Positions 17,558 through 26,054 are shown, numbered from the stretch's first letter. The stretch is DNA of 64,000 nucleotides from Phycisphaerae bacterium (GCA_028714855.1 JAQTLP010000002.1:186001-250000); one strand, 5' to 3'. Made by a program: numbers and translations. Notes: generated by a model not told the origin, from the letters alone.

Positions 17558-18046
17558 TTACTTGCTAAGCCGCTTTTTTATTCGCCTATGAACATTTTCC
17601 GGGATGAGGTTTGACAAGTCTCCGCCTAATGAAGCTATCTGGCGGATTAATGTCGAGCTTGTGAAGCCGTACTGCTCACTGGTCAGAATAAATATGGTTT
17701 CGATGCCCGTCACGGCACGGTTGGTCATTGCAAGCTCGAACTCATACTGAACATCGGTAAGACTTCGCAAGCCGCGAAGGATAACGTCGGCCTTCTTTTG
17801 GGCGGCATACTCGACCGTCAGGCCATCGAAGCCTTCTACCGACACCCCGGCCATATCGGATACCAGCTCTGCTATCATTGCAACCCGTTCTTCGGGGGTA
17901 AACAGCGGATTTTTTATTGGGCTTCGGCCGACCGCTACGATAAGCTCGTCAAAAAGCTTCATGCCGCGGCGGATAACGTCTAAATGCCCGTTTGTAATCG
18001 GGTCGAACGAACCCGGGAAAATCGCCCTTACAAATTTTTTAGCCAT
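17558..18046 (-). CDS. coaD: Phosphopantetheine adenylyltransferase
   Basis: Catalyses the penultimate step of coenzyme A synthesis, adenylylating 4'-phosphopantetheine. The 162-residue protein starts with the nucleotidyltransferase motif FPGSFDPITNGHLDVIRR (the T/HxGH motif is NGHL) and contains the family block RGLRSLTDVQYEFELAMTNRA. The C-terminal substrate loop reads FTSSTLIRQIASLGGDLSNLIP where ISSTLIRE is more usual. AAAGGTG lies upstream of the ATG and a strong promoter is about 28 bases before it. It forms a two-gene unit with the PTPS-like gene. Confidence 0.96.
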   Translation of the reverse strand: MAKKFVRAIFPGSFDPITNGHLDVIRRGMKLFDELIVAVGRSPIKNPLFTPEERVAMIAELVSDMAGVSVEGFDGLTVEYAAQKKADVILRGLRSLTDVQYEFELAMTNRAVTGIETIFILTSEQYGFTSSTLIRQIASLGGDLSNLIPENVHRRIKKRLSK

Positions 18047-18072
18047 TAGTGCACCTTTTCTTTCAGGCAGCT

Positions 18073-18100
18073 ATTATACCTTAATCGCCCGGCCGGTCAA
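18073..18100 (-). promoter_or_regulatory. coaD promoter
   Basis: The minus strand shows TTGACC, a 16-base spacer and TATAAT, close to the sigma-70 consensus, about 27 bases before the coaD ATG. Confidence 0.65.
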
Positions 18101-18184
18101 TTAGTTCGTGTCCTGCGGTTAAACCAGGCTGCGAGGAGGAAACCCGCGGTGAGTCTTTTAGAATAAAAAAACAATATGCGGCTT

Positions 18185-19810
18185 CTATACGGCTTGTCCC
18201 TTCTCTTCGGCGAGCGTAACGGGGATATCGAGCCAGAACGTCGAGCCTTTGCCCGCTTCGCTTTCCACCCCGATAGCACCTGCGAGCATAGCAGCCAATT
18301 CCTTGCTGATGGCAAGGCCAAGCCCGCTGCCGGCCGACTGACGGGTTATGGAGCCGTCGGCCTGGCTGAACTTCTTGAATAGCTTTTCTTTGTCCAACTC
18401 GGCGATGCCGCAGCCGGTGTCGCTAACCGCAATACGCACCATTTGTTCGCCCTGCATATTGACGCGAATCTCAATCCTGCCCTTCTCAGGCGTAAACTTT
18501 ACGGAGTTGCTTAGGAAGTTGTATAGTATCTGCTGGACCTTGCCGGCGTCTGTCGAAAGGACCGGTATGTTATCATCGACCGTTAATTTGACTTTGATTT
18601 TTTTCTTCTTCGTAAGCGCCGAGAATGAGCCCACCACCGCCCTGCATAGCTGCGGTATCGATGTTTTTTCTATGTGCATCTCCATTTTGCCCGCTTCGGC
18701 TTTTGCCAGGTTCAGCAGGTCGTTAATCATATTCAGAAGACTTTTTCCGCCGGTGATAATATTCTCCGCGTATCTTTGCCCTTTGTCTTTTCTCAGCAAT
18801 TCCGGCTTTTCCCGCAGTATCTCTGCAAAGCCCAGTATTGCGTTCAGCGGCGTTCTGAACTCGTGAGAAATATTGGCAAGAAATTCGCCTTTTATTTTGT
18901 TGGCCTTGAACAGCTCAATGTTCCGCTCGGAAAGCTCTGCGATTTTTGCGTCGAGCTGCTTATTTGCCTGGCGAAGTTTTTCCTGAGCAGCCTGCAGCCC
19001 GTCCAGCATGTGATTAAATGCCTCGGCAAGTCTCTCGTATTCGTCGCCTGTTTGTATCGCGCTTCTGATATCGAGATTGCCCTCGGCGACGTTGTTCGCA
19101 ATTGCCCGAAGCTGCCGGATTGGCCGAAGGATTACCCGTTGAGATATCACATAAAAAGCGACTATTGCTCCCGTGCCGGCAATCAGCCCCGCGATGATTA
19201 TCCAGACCCTGTTCAGCAGCACCGTTCTGTTGATTTCATCGGCCGGTCTTTGGATTACTACCGCGCCTATCAGCTCGTTTTGGCTGAACGGCTTTGCCGG
19301 GCCTTGCGGATTGTGGCAGTTTATACAGCTCTCGGTCGCCCGGAAAATCTTTATATAATTGCTGTGAAGCACGCCATTATCTTTAGTCAGCAGAATATTG
19401 TCGCTTCTTCCAGCATCGGCTTTCAAAGATTTGATCATCTCTTTCTGCTCGTCGGTCAACGTTGCCAACTGGCTTTCCCCTTCTTTTGCGAACTGAATCC
19501 ACTGCATATCAGGATTGTTCGCATCCATCACGGTCCCTCTGCCGTCTAATGCCGGCAGCGCCGTCTCGCCGCCGGCCTGTTTTCTCTGGAAGTGCCGGGA
19601 CAGCAGCATCTCGGTTTTTGCCCGTCCGACATCGAGTGCGGCATTTTTTGTCAACTGCCCCATCCAGATATATGGCAAAAGAAGTGCCAGTATAAGCACC
19701 AGCACAACTGCCGCTCCGAACGCGACTCTGCACTTTTCCGCCAGCGAAAACGGTGACAAATGCAAAATCTTTAAAATCTTATGATAAATCTTATGTATAT
19801 ATTCCCACAT
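18185..19810 (-). CDS. Membrane sensor histidine kinase with a CxxCH (haem-type) sensor domain
   Basis: Order of parts in 541 residues: membrane helix at about 31-50; an extracytoplasmic domain of DUF3365/Tll0287-like character containing C162-x-x-C165-H166, the covalent haem attachment motif; membrane helix 201-223; HAMP linker 224-276; coiled coil; HisKA with phosphoacceptor His316 in ISHEFRTPLNAILGF; and HATPase with N, G1 (VSDTGCGI) and G2 (GSGLGLAIS) boxes. It probably senses redox state or a gaseous ligand through c-type haem in the periplasm. No response regulator is adjacent, so it is an orphan kinase. c-type cytochrome maturation would be required and is not visible here. Confidence 0.88.
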   Translation of the reverse strand: MWEYIHKIYHKILKILHLSPFSLAEKCRVAFGAAVVLVLILALLLPYIWMGQLTKNAALDVGRAKTEMLLSRHFQRKQAGGETALPALDGRGTVMDANNPDMQWIQFAKEGESQLATLTDEQKEMIKSLKADAGRSDNILLTKDNGVLHSNYIKIFRATESCINCHNPQGPAKPFSQNELIGAVVIQRPADEINRTVLLNRVWIIIAGLIAGTGAIVAFYVISQRVILRPIRQLRAIANNVAEGNLDIRSAIQTGDEYERLAEAFNHMLDGLQAAQEKLRQANKQLDAKIAELSERNIELFKANKIKGEFLANISHEFRTPLNAILGFAEILREKPELLRKDKGQRYAENIITGGKSLLNMINDLLNLAKAEAGKMEMHIEKTSIPQLCRAVVGSFSALTKKKKIKVKLTVDDNIPVLSTDAGKVQQILYNFLSNSVKFTPEKGRIEIRVNMQGEQMVRIAVSDTGCGIAELDKEKLFKKFSQADGSITRQSAGSGLGLAISKELAAMLAGAIGVESEAGKGSTFWLDIPVTLAEEKGQAV

Positions 19811-19876
19811 AAACTCAAAACCTACCGCTGGCTATCCTGCTCTTTCTGCTGTTTATCGCCCTAACTTTGAACACAG

Positions 19877-21697
19877 CTATTGCTTTTGCTCTTCGGTTTT
19901 CTGCTCAGGTTTGTGCGAGTGTTTTTGTGTCCGCAGGTTCAGCTCGTCTAATTGTTTCTGGTCGACCTCGCTCGGCGCATCGGTCATCAGGCACTGTCCC
20001 CGCTGGGTCTTCGGAAATGCAATGACGTCTCTTATATTGTCCGTCCCCGTCAGCAGCATAATCATCCTGTCCAGACCGAACGCTATTCCTCCGTGCGGCG
20101 GAGCGCCGTATTCTAACGCCCGCAGGAAAAATCCGAACCGCTGCTCCGCCTGTTCTTTCGAGATTTTCAGCAGGCCGAATGCTTTCTGCTGGACTTTCGG
20201 GTCGTGGATACGAATACTGCCGCCGCCGATTTCATAGCCGTTGACGACGATGTCGTAGGCCTGCGAGCGGATATTGGCAGGGTCGCTGTCAAGCTTGTGC
20301 AGTTCCTCCGGCACAGGCGCCGTGAACGGATGATGCAGCGAATCGTATCGTTTCTCGTCCTCGTTCCATTCGAACAGCGGAAAATCCACTATCCAGACAA
20401 ACTCGAACGCTTTTTCGTCGTAGATTTTCAGCTCTCTCGCTATTTTGCACCGCAGCGGCGCCAGCGCCTTATTAGCGTTCTTCTCTGCATCGGCTATAAG
20501 CAGGACCAGATCCCCGTCCTTGGCGCCGAAACGTTCGGCTACCTGCTGGAGCTGTTCGGCGCTGAAAAACTTCGCGATACTGCTGGTCAGCGTCATTTGG
20601 CCGTTTTCTTTTTTTGCCTTCAGCCACGCCAGACCTTTTGCTCCGTAGTCCGCTGCAAATTCCGTCAGCGTTTTTTCAATGTCGCTTCTCGAATATTTTT
20701 CACCGCCGCCCGGAACGCAAAGCCCTTTTACAATCCCGCCTTTTTCAACCGTTGAGGTAAATACCTTGAAAGTGCTCGTCTTTACGATATCAGTAATATC
20801 GCATAACTTCATATCAAAGCGCAAATCCGGCCTGTCGGTGCCGTAGTTGTCCATCGCTTCTTTGTAAGACATCCGCCGCATCGGCGCCTTAACATCGGTG
20901 CCAAGAATCTGCTTCCATATCTTCGCCACCAGATTTTCATGGACGCCGATGATGTCGTTGCTGTCGACAAAGCTCATCTCGACGTCAATTTGCGTAAATT
21001 CCGCCTGCCGGTCGGCCCGCGGGTCCTCGTCGCGGAAACATCTAGCTATCTGGAAGTATTTATCGACGCCGCCAACCATTAGAATCTGCTTAAATAATTG
21101 CGGCGACTGAGGCAGCGCATAAAAACAGTTCGGCATCAGTCTGCTGGGCACAAGAAAATCTCTCGCCCCCTCAGGCGTGCTCTTGGCCAGCATCGGTGTC
21201 TCAATCTCCAGAAAACCCAGCTGGTCGAAATAGTCGCGGGCAATCTTGGTTACACGATGGCGGACGCGAAGCTTCTCATGCATCTCAGGCCGGCGAAGAT
21301 CAATATACCGGCTGGTCAGACGAACCTCTTCGCTGGTCTTTATCCCGTCTTCGATTTCAAAAGGAGGAGTCTTCGAGGCGTTGAGGATTTCTATTTCCTG
21401 CACAGCCACCTCGATTTGCCCGGTGGGCAGCTTCGGATTTTCCAGCCCATCACCTCTCGGCCGGACCGTGCCTTTGGCCGCTATTACCCATTCGCACCGG
21501 ATTGCCCTCGCAACCTTGTGGATGTTCTGTTGAGTTTCAGGATTAAAAACCAGTTGCGTCAGCCCCTGCTTGTCGCGAAGGTCGATGAATACCAGTCCGC
21601 CGTGGTCGCGATAGGAGTGCACCCAGCCGGCTAAAGTCACTTTTTTGCCGGCGTCCTCGGACCGAAGCTGTCCGCAATTATGTGTTCTCTTGAGCAT
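19877..21697 (-). CDS. aspS: Aspartyl-tRNA synthetase (bacterial type)
   Basis: Charges tRNA with aspartate. The 606-residue length fits the bacterial form with the GAD insertion domain. It begins with an OB-fold anticodon-binding domain (LAGWVHSYRDHGGLVFIDLRDKQG), followed by class II motif 1, motif 2 (FRDEDPRADRQAEFTQIDVEMSF) and motif 3 (PHGGIAFGLDRMIMLLTG). The C-terminal tail is polar and rich in Gln, Lys and Glu. Whether the enzyme is discriminating or also charges tRNA-Asn cannot be decided by eye. It is a single-gene unit about 65 bp upstream of the sensor kinase. Confidence 0.96.
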   Translation of the reverse strand: MLKRTHNCGQLRSEDAGKKVTLAGWVHSYRDHGGLVFIDLRDKQGLTQLVFNPETQQNIHKVARAIRCEWVIAAKGTVRPRGDGLENPKLPTGQIEVAVQEIEILNASKTPPFEIEDGIKTSEEVRLTSRYIDLRRPEMHEKLRVRHRVTKIARDYFDQLGFLEIETPMLAKSTPEGARDFLVPSRLMPNCFYALPQSPQLFKQILMVGGVDKYFQIARCFRDEDPRADRQAEFTQIDVEMSFVDSNDIIGVHENLVAKIWKQILGTDVKAPMRRMSYKEAMDNYGTDRPDLRFDMKLCDITDIVKTSTFKVFTSTVEKGGIVKGLCVPGGGEKYSRSDIEKTLTEFAADYGAKGLAWLKAKKENGQMTLTSSIAKFFSAEQLQQVAERFGAKDGDLVLLIADAEKNANKALAPLRCKIARELKIYDEKAFEFVWIVDFPLFEWNEDEKRYDSLHHPFTAPVPEELHKLDSDPANIRSQAYDIVVNGYEIGGGSIRIHDPKVQQKAFGLLKISKEQAEQRFGFFLRALEYGAPPHGGIAFGLDRMIMLLTGTDNIRDVIAFPKTQRGQCLMTDAPSEVDQKQLDELNLRTQKHSHKPEQKTEEQKQ

Positions 21698-21932
21698 CTT
21701 GATATCTCTCTAAAAAAACGCTAAACGCTGGCAATAGTCTATCCCTGTAAGATAGGTTAGTCAACACTTGTCCGCCTTCAGCGGAACGCCTCTTTAAGAT
21801 TCGGCCTCCGCCGGAAATTTAAACAAAATCCGGAGAAATTACGGATACTGGGAAGATTCTAATAATTTTTTTCCGAAACTGAACTTTTCACTTGCTCAAA
21901 ACGTATTGTTTTTAGTATAAGTGCTATACTAC

Positions 21933-21987
21933 GGGCTGGGGTTTTAACTCCTCTTTTCCTCCCTCCGACCTCAGCCCAATTTTTTTT
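21933..21987 (+). ncRNA. Candidate small RNA: hairpin with pyrimidine-rich loop and U-tract
   Basis: GGGCTGGGG pairs with CCTCAGCCC (nine pairs, one G-U), followed by eight T. The 27-base loop contains CTCCTC and CCTCCCTCC, complementary to Shine-Dalgarno sequences. TATACT, a good -10, ends three to four bases before the stem, so a transcript would consist almost only of this hairpin. No gene ends just upstream in this direction (aspS is leftward), so it is not simply a gene's terminator. Confidence 0.5.
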
Positions 21988-22310
21988 ATCCAATACGCCC
22001 TCCTGAAGAACGCTCATCAACAAATTCGAAAATTTTATCGACAAATAACTCCGGAGGTTATTTTCTGTGTTTTTCATCAAACCGTAAGTGCTTTTGTATA
22101 AACATGTTAGCGGAATGTGGATTGAACGTATGTAAAAAAAATTTAATATAGGCAAAATTTCACTTTACATTTAAAGGTAGAATAGATAAAATGCACTTAG
22201 TTGTAGTAGCTTCTTTAAGCGGATATTATTTTTGCAGGACACAAACATCGTTTAGCAGCAATGATATCGTTTCAAGGAAGTTTTTGGTGTAGAATTTTAA
22301 TATAGCATTT

Positions 22311-22366
22311 AACAGGGCTGAGAAATATATCGCTTTTTCCTCTCCCTCCGCATCTCAGCCCTGTTT
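22311..22366 (+). ncRNA. Candidate small RNA: second hairpin with pyrimidine-rich loop
   Basis: AACAGGGCTGAGA pairs perfectly with TCTCAGCCCTGTT (13 pairs), followed by a T-run. The loop of about 30 bases ends in TTTTTCCTCTCCCTCCG, closely matching the loop of the unit at 21933-21987. It is preceded by TTGGTGTAGA and an AT-rich -10-like stretch that also precedes the hairpin at 24142. It lies about 100 bp downstream of the leftward terminase gene, on the opposite strand. Confidence 0.5.
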
Positions 22367-22411
22367 TTATGCGCTAAAATTGCTGTCTTCGCTACAGACC
22401 CACCTGATGAC

Positions 22412-22438
22412 AAAAAAGACCTGCTCTTAAGTAGGTTT
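22412..22438 (-). terminator. Weak terminator after the terminase gene
   Basis: On the minus strand ACCTAC and GCAGGT form a short imperfect stem with a six-base loop, followed by CTTTTTT. It lies about 30 bases after the stop of the terminase gene. On the plus strand a short T-run also follows, so it may act both ways. Confidence 0.35.
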
Positions 22439-22468
22439 TGCAAGCATTTACCGCCTTTATGCCCTTTT

Positions 22469-23959
22469 TTAATACCGCCTGCTCGCGGTTTTGCCGGTAC
22501 GCCTGTAATTGACGAAGAAATACCGCAGTGCGTCTATCGGGTGGTCGTATAGGCCGTCCTTGAGCGGAAGCTCGCCCGCCCTGCCGCCCTCAGGGTAGCG
22601 ATAACACTCCATCGCCTCTATCAGCCGTTGGCACCTCGGCGAGATTAACAGCCTCTTTTTGCCGTCACCGGCCTTCAGGCTGCGGCGGATAAGCTCTATC
22701 CCCTCGAGGATTCCGCTTCGCCGAAATCGCGTAATTACCCCCAGCATCCGCAGCTCCCGAACTATACTTGTTCCCGTAACATCGTTTCTGTTCCCGCCCG
22801 AAGGGTCGCAGAACGTCGCCGCTACGCTTCTTTCCCCGGCTGGCGTTCGTCTTTTTATTTCCTCGGCGTGAACGTCTATTGTCGCCCTGCTGCGAACGTA
22901 CTCGTCTATCACACGCACAACGCCGTCCGTATCGACCTGGACCCACAGGCACACGAATGGATTCACAAACCCGAAATCAAGAGCCCTGTACAATGGCAGA
23001 TTAGGGTCGTAATCGACTCCCCGGATATGCTCGGCCGGCTCGAACTCGTCGAAGACCACATTCTCCCTGCTTGGTCTCTTGCAGAGCATTTCCGCCTCCC
23101 ACCCCGCCCTGCTCGCTCGCCGCATCGCGGTTATACAATCGTCAACCTTCAGATAACCTTCGCTCTCCCTGGCCTTGCCCTCGCAGTCAACCCATAGCGG
23201 GCACTGCGAGCAGTTCCTCTCGGTGCATCTTTCTATCACCTCCCACAAGCACCATTTAAAAACCGGCGTAGCAAGCTGCCCCGCCGTGGAAACTATTTTC
23301 TGCATCAGCCCGTAAGGCCGGTGCATCGTGCTTATCATCTCCATCGCCGCCAGCAGCCCTGCTGTGCTTTGAGTGGTAAGCTTCGCCGCCGCGAAGACCT
23401 CCTCGTCGAAAAGCTCCACCTCATCACAGCGAAGTTTCTGAATATGCTGCCCGCGGACACTTCTTTGCGATTGAGTAAGTACCTCGACTGCCGAGCCGTT
23501 GATAAACCTGCATTTGCTCTTTCTGATAGGCCCTGCTAAAAATTCCTCGTAACCTCTCCGCAGAAAACCGGTCAAATATTCGTACATCCTCCCCGCCTGC
23601 TCGCCCGACCCGCTCAGAATCCGCACCTGGCACCCCGGCTTAAAAACGCAGTCCAGCAAAGTGGCAATCGCCGCCAATTCCGTTTTCCCGCCCCCGCGGT
23701 TCGCCCATACTATCGCGTCCCCGTTCGTGGGTCTTTCCGTCGCAAAATCGTAAAAATAGCTGTGCCATAGATACTCCATTGGGCTATTATGTCCCTTGCA
23801 GACTCTTTTATCGGGGATATCAACGCCTAAATAGACCTTAATGTAGTTTTTGATGTCCCTTCGTGTCACCGGCGCTGCCCGCCGCAAACTCGAATAGACC
23901 TCTGCTGCCTTCTCTATTACCTGAAAATTCGTTGAATTGACTAACGTCGGTTCTGCCAT
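22469..23959 (-). CDS. Phage-type terminase large subunit (ATPase plus nuclease), apparently intact
   Basis: DNA-packaging motor family protein of 496 residues. The ATPase half has Walker A RGGGKTE (88-94), Walker B with D179-E180 in KLRCDEVELFDE, and a coupling-type motif ISTMHRP (209-215). The RNase H-like nuclease half has three acidic positions in the expected order: D328 in RALDFGFVNPF, D385 in TFCDPSGG, and D472/D476 in DHPIDALRYF. Between the halves is a four-Cys cluster (C245, C250, C253, C259) that could bind a metal. The start has AAGGAG about eight bases upstream. It is the last gene of a leftward cassette whose other members are TerS-like, ParB-like, GNAT, DUF488 and ABC ATPase proteins. 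No portal, capsid or tail gene is near. Confidence 0.87.
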   Translation of the reverse strand: MAEPTLVNSTNFQVIEKAAEVYSSLRRAAPVTRRDIKNYIKVYLGVDIPDKRVCKGHNSPMEYLWHSYFYDFATERPTNGDAIVWANRGGGKTELAAIATLLDCVFKPGCQVRILSGSGEQAGRMYEYLTGFLRRGYEEFLAGPIRKSKCRFINGSAVEVLTQSQRSVRGQHIQKLRCDEVELFDEEVFAAAKLTTQSTAGLLAAMEMISTMHRPYGLMQKIVSTAGQLATPVFKWCLWEVIERCTERNCSQCPLWVDCEGKARESEGYLKVDDCITAMRRASRAGWEAEMLCKRPSRENVVFDEFEPAEHIRGVDYDPNLPLYRALDFGFVNPFVCLWVQVDTDGVVRVIDEYVRSRATIDVHAEEIKRRTPAGERSVAATFCDPSGGNRNDVTGTSIVRELRMLGVITRFRRSGILEGIELIRRSLKAGDGKKRLLISPRCQRLIEAMECYRYPEGGRAGELPLKDGLYDHPIDALRYFFVNYRRTGKTASRRY

Positions 23960-24141
23960 TACTATTACTCCTTAAAGGACTTATGATAGCGATGATGGGT
24001 GCGAAAAAAATATCAACTTTATTTGCATATTTTTTTGCCTCTCTCGATAAATGGAGTATATTCTAAATAGAGAGCTTTCAAAAATGAATCTGGCTTCGAG
24101 AGGTTGGTGTAGATGTTAAATATAAAATTTAGTTATCGTAT

Positions 24142-24197
24142 AAGGGAGACAGACCAGACAAAATATAAATAAAAAAATCGGCCTGTGTCTCCCTTTT
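24142..24197 (+). ncRNA. Candidate small RNA or terminator: hairpin between the two terminase genes
   Basis: AAGGGAGACA and TGTCTCCCTT form a ten-pair stem, extended by GACC/GGCC-type pairing, around an A-rich loop and followed by TTTTT. The 35 bases upstream (TTGGTGTAGA then TTAAATATA) match those upstream of the hairpin at 22311. It lies in the 285-bp gap between the TerS-like and terminase genes, on the strand opposite to them. The remainder of that gap shows only an AT-rich stretch and a CTCTC/GAGAG inverted repeat near 24040-24073. Confidence 0.42.
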
Positions 24198-24244
24198 TGC
24201 GCAGATTTTTTATAAACCAACTTTCGCCTGTCACTTCAAACATT

Positions 24245-24682
24245 TTATAGGCCTCCTGCAGATTTCCCTTCCGCCAATACCGCCAAAATTCTGCTGGCTG
24301 TCTCCAGGGATAAGACCGTATTCGGCTGCTGCTTCTCGACGCTGCATTCTCGTCCATCTTCCATCTTCTTTCGTCCGTCGTTTTCCTGACTGATAATATC
24401 CAAACACGCCTTCCGCGCCGTCTCCGCCTTCTCAGATGCGGTCAGCTCCACCAATTTCGCCGCCGCAAGACAGCGGTACTTGGCCATTAAAAGCTCGCTT
24501 CGCCGTCTCATGTTATCTGCATACCGGCCGAACCGTTCCGCAAAAACCTCGTTTGCCAGCCACCTTTCATATACCTCCCGGCCGACCCCGTGCTTCTCCA
24601 GAACCCTCTGCTCATCAAGGTCGCTGTTAAACAAATCGTCTAATACCGCTAACTGCTTCCGCCTCAACTGCCCTTTTGCCAT
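24245..24682 (-). CDS. Terminase small-subunit-like helix-turn-helix protein
   Basis: The protein has 145 residues. The N-terminal part (about 5-50) reads like a helix-turn-helix of the type found in phage terminase small subunits (LRRKQLAVLDDLFNSDLDEQRVLEKHGVGREVYERWLANEVFAERF), followed by a helical segment with many Arg and Glu that ends in ETARKACLDIIS, also a feature of that group. AGGAGGGG sits just before the ATG at 24682. It lies directly upstream of the terminase gene in transcription order and 13 bases after the ParB-like gene. The role as DNA-recognition partner of the terminase is inferred from family resemblance and position. Confidence 0.65.
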   Translation of the reverse strand: MAKGQLRRKQLAVLDDLFNSDLDEQRVLEKHGVGREVYERWLANEVFAERFGRYADNMRRRSELLMAKYRCLAAAKLVELTASEKAETARKACLDIISQENDGRKKMEDGRECSVEKQQPNTVLSLETASRILAVLAEGKSAGGL

Positions 24683-24695
24683 AACCCCTCCTGAT

Positions 24696-25313
24696 TTATC
24701 TGCCCGCGATGGAAAGAAACTCCCCCGCTATTTGCGCCAGTGCCGCCGACCTCTTTGCTGCCCTTGTTTTTTCATTCTCTGTTCTTTCAGCTAACGATAG
24801 CGCACTCTCTATCGTCCTCTGCTGTGCGTCATTTACAAAAAATATCATCGGATTCGAAAAGCCCTTGGCCTCCGCCGGCCTGCTCGGCATCTTCAAATCT
24901 GTAAGCCGCTCAATCTGCTTCGCCGTTTGCGGCACCAGTCTTGCAAGCTCCCTCGACTCCATCCTTTTATTCAGCCGCTTCAGCAGTTCCAGCTTCCTGC
25001 CCAGCTCGTCCGTCCCGCATAGACGGTTGAGAGTGGCAAGCAGTATGTCCGCCTGCTCGTCGTCGATGTCCCACACTACGCAGTCTGCCGTTTTATACCC
25101 AAGCTTCGTTAACGCCTGGCAGCGGTGATGACCGTTGATTATCTGGAAATGCTTTCCCCTCAGCGGGTGCGGCCTCACCACTATCGGCTCATATCTGCCC
25201 GTCTTCTCTATATTGCGCACCAATTTCCGAAATGTCGCCTCGCTCATCTTGTTCGGATTATCCGGATGCGCAACAAGTTTATCTATCGCTATCGACTGAA
25301 CTGAATTTGTCAT
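24696..25313 (-). CDS. ParB N-terminal domain protein
   Basis: The protein has 205 residues. Residues 1-100 form a ParB/Srx-type domain: IDKLVAHPDNPNKMSE, then GRYEPIVVRPHP, then the box INGHHRCQALTKLGY, which in ParB proteins binds nucleotide. The rest (LNRLCGTDELGRKLELLKRLNKR onward) is helical and basic. It lacks the central DNA-binding and C-terminal dimer domains of chromosomal ParB, and no cognate parA is adjacent; the ParA at 35 kb is separate. Such free-standing ParB domains are frequent next to phage terminases. The ATG overlaps the stop of the acetyltransferase gene by four bases. Confidence 0.8.
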   Translation of the reverse strand: MTNSVQSIAIDKLVAHPDNPNKMSEATFRKLVRNIEKTGRYEPIVVRPHPLRGKHFQIINGHHRCQALTKLGYKTADCVVWDIDDEQADILLATLNRLCGTDELGRKLELLKRLNKRMESRELARLVPQTAKQIERLTDLKMPSRPAEAKGFSNPMIFFVNDAQQRTIESALSLAERTENEKTRAAKRSAALAQIAGEFLSIAGR

Positions 25314-26038
25314 ACCTTAAATCCTGCCTTCTCATTAAACCAAATATAATACACCGGCCGTACCGTCAGCTTGCTCAGCACAAACCTCATTCGCTCCAGA
25401 CCGGCCCCTTCGTATCGCCTTTCGCCGTAGCTTTGCAGAAAACGCCTGATCTCAAACTCGATAAATTCACCCTCCAGTTGCCCTAATTGCCCGATCCTCC
25501 CCTGCACCATTTCTGCATCGACAAGTTCCTCGCCTTCAACCCCGACCGCACCGAGCGCCTCGATAAGCCGAACGCATCGCACCGGCATATTCGCCGTATA
25601 AGAGTTCATCCCCGCCTTCTCGAAAAAGGGATTCACCGTCCCCATAACCGCCATCGCCTCGATTACCGGCACACCCATCTCCGGCATAGTCTCACGCACC
25701 AGTCGGCTCGCCAGTCCCAGCCCCCTAAACCTCGGCTCGATTATCACCCTGCTTATACAGCGTATGTTCTTATTGATAAGCGCCATCCGTGTCCGGCTGT
25801 CGAACCCGGCAAACAAATCTCCCGTCGCGACATTCCGCAGCTCCGCCCCCATACTCGGCATCGTATAAACTATTACCCCAACAGGCTCCTTGCTCATACC
25901 TCCGTCCCGCTTAATAACAAATATCGCCGTATACGCCCCCGGCCGGCTATCTCTGTAATGAAACCTCGCCAGCTTCTTATAATCCTCGAAACCCCCGCGA
26001 ACTATCCGAAGGTTTTTAGTTACGCTGCATCCCCGCAT
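25310..26038 (-). CDS. GNAT-type acetyltransferase of the ABC-GNAT (COG2401-like) kind
   Basis: The protein has 242 residues. The acetyl-CoA-binding core reads ISRVIIEPRFRGLGLASRLVRETMP, matching motif A (R/Q-x-x-G-x-G/A), with ARFHYRDSRPGAY and GVIVYTMP in the N-terminal half and a NPFFEKAGM motif B-like segment. The open frame continues 51 codons upstream, but that part is a palindromic repeat translated in frame (DCHAFKGARND, then WIPHQVRND). The ATG at 26038, with GGAAGGG five bases upstream, is therefore the likely start. The resemblance to the acetyltransferase part of archaeal ABC-GNAT proteins is recalled from family knowledge, not tested. It is translationally coupled to the ParB-like gene. 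Confidence 0.72.
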   Translation of the reverse strand: MRGCSVTKNLRIVRGGFEDYKKLARFHYRDSRPGAYTAIFVIKRDGGMSKEPVGVIVYTMPSMGAELRNVATGDLFAGFDSRTRMALINKNIRCISRVIIEPRFRGLGLASRLVRETMPEMGVPVIEAMAVMGTVNPFFEKAGMNSYTANMPVRCVRLIEALGAVGVEGEELVDAEMVQGRIGQLGQLEGEFIEFEIRRFLQSYGERRYEGAGLERMRFVLSKLTVRPVYYIWFNEKAGFKV

Positions 26039-26054
26039 CTTTACCCTTCCATTG

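Larger units (their letters stand above)
21698..22468. other. 771-bp non-coding region with two stand-alone hairpin-terminator units
   Basis: No convincing gene is present; the longest open frame (21859-22155, minus) has no recognisable features or ribosome site. The region is AT-rich and holds two similar rightward hairpins ending in U-tracts (21933-21987 and 22311-22366) and a weak terminator-like hairpin near 22412-22438. It separates the core genome (aspS) from the packaging-type cassette. Confidence 0.6.

Noticed and set aside
21859-22155. 98-codon open frame in the gap upstream of the terminase gene
   Set aside because: No recognisable motif, no ribosome site, very AT-rich codons, and it overlaps a hairpin-terminator on the other strand.
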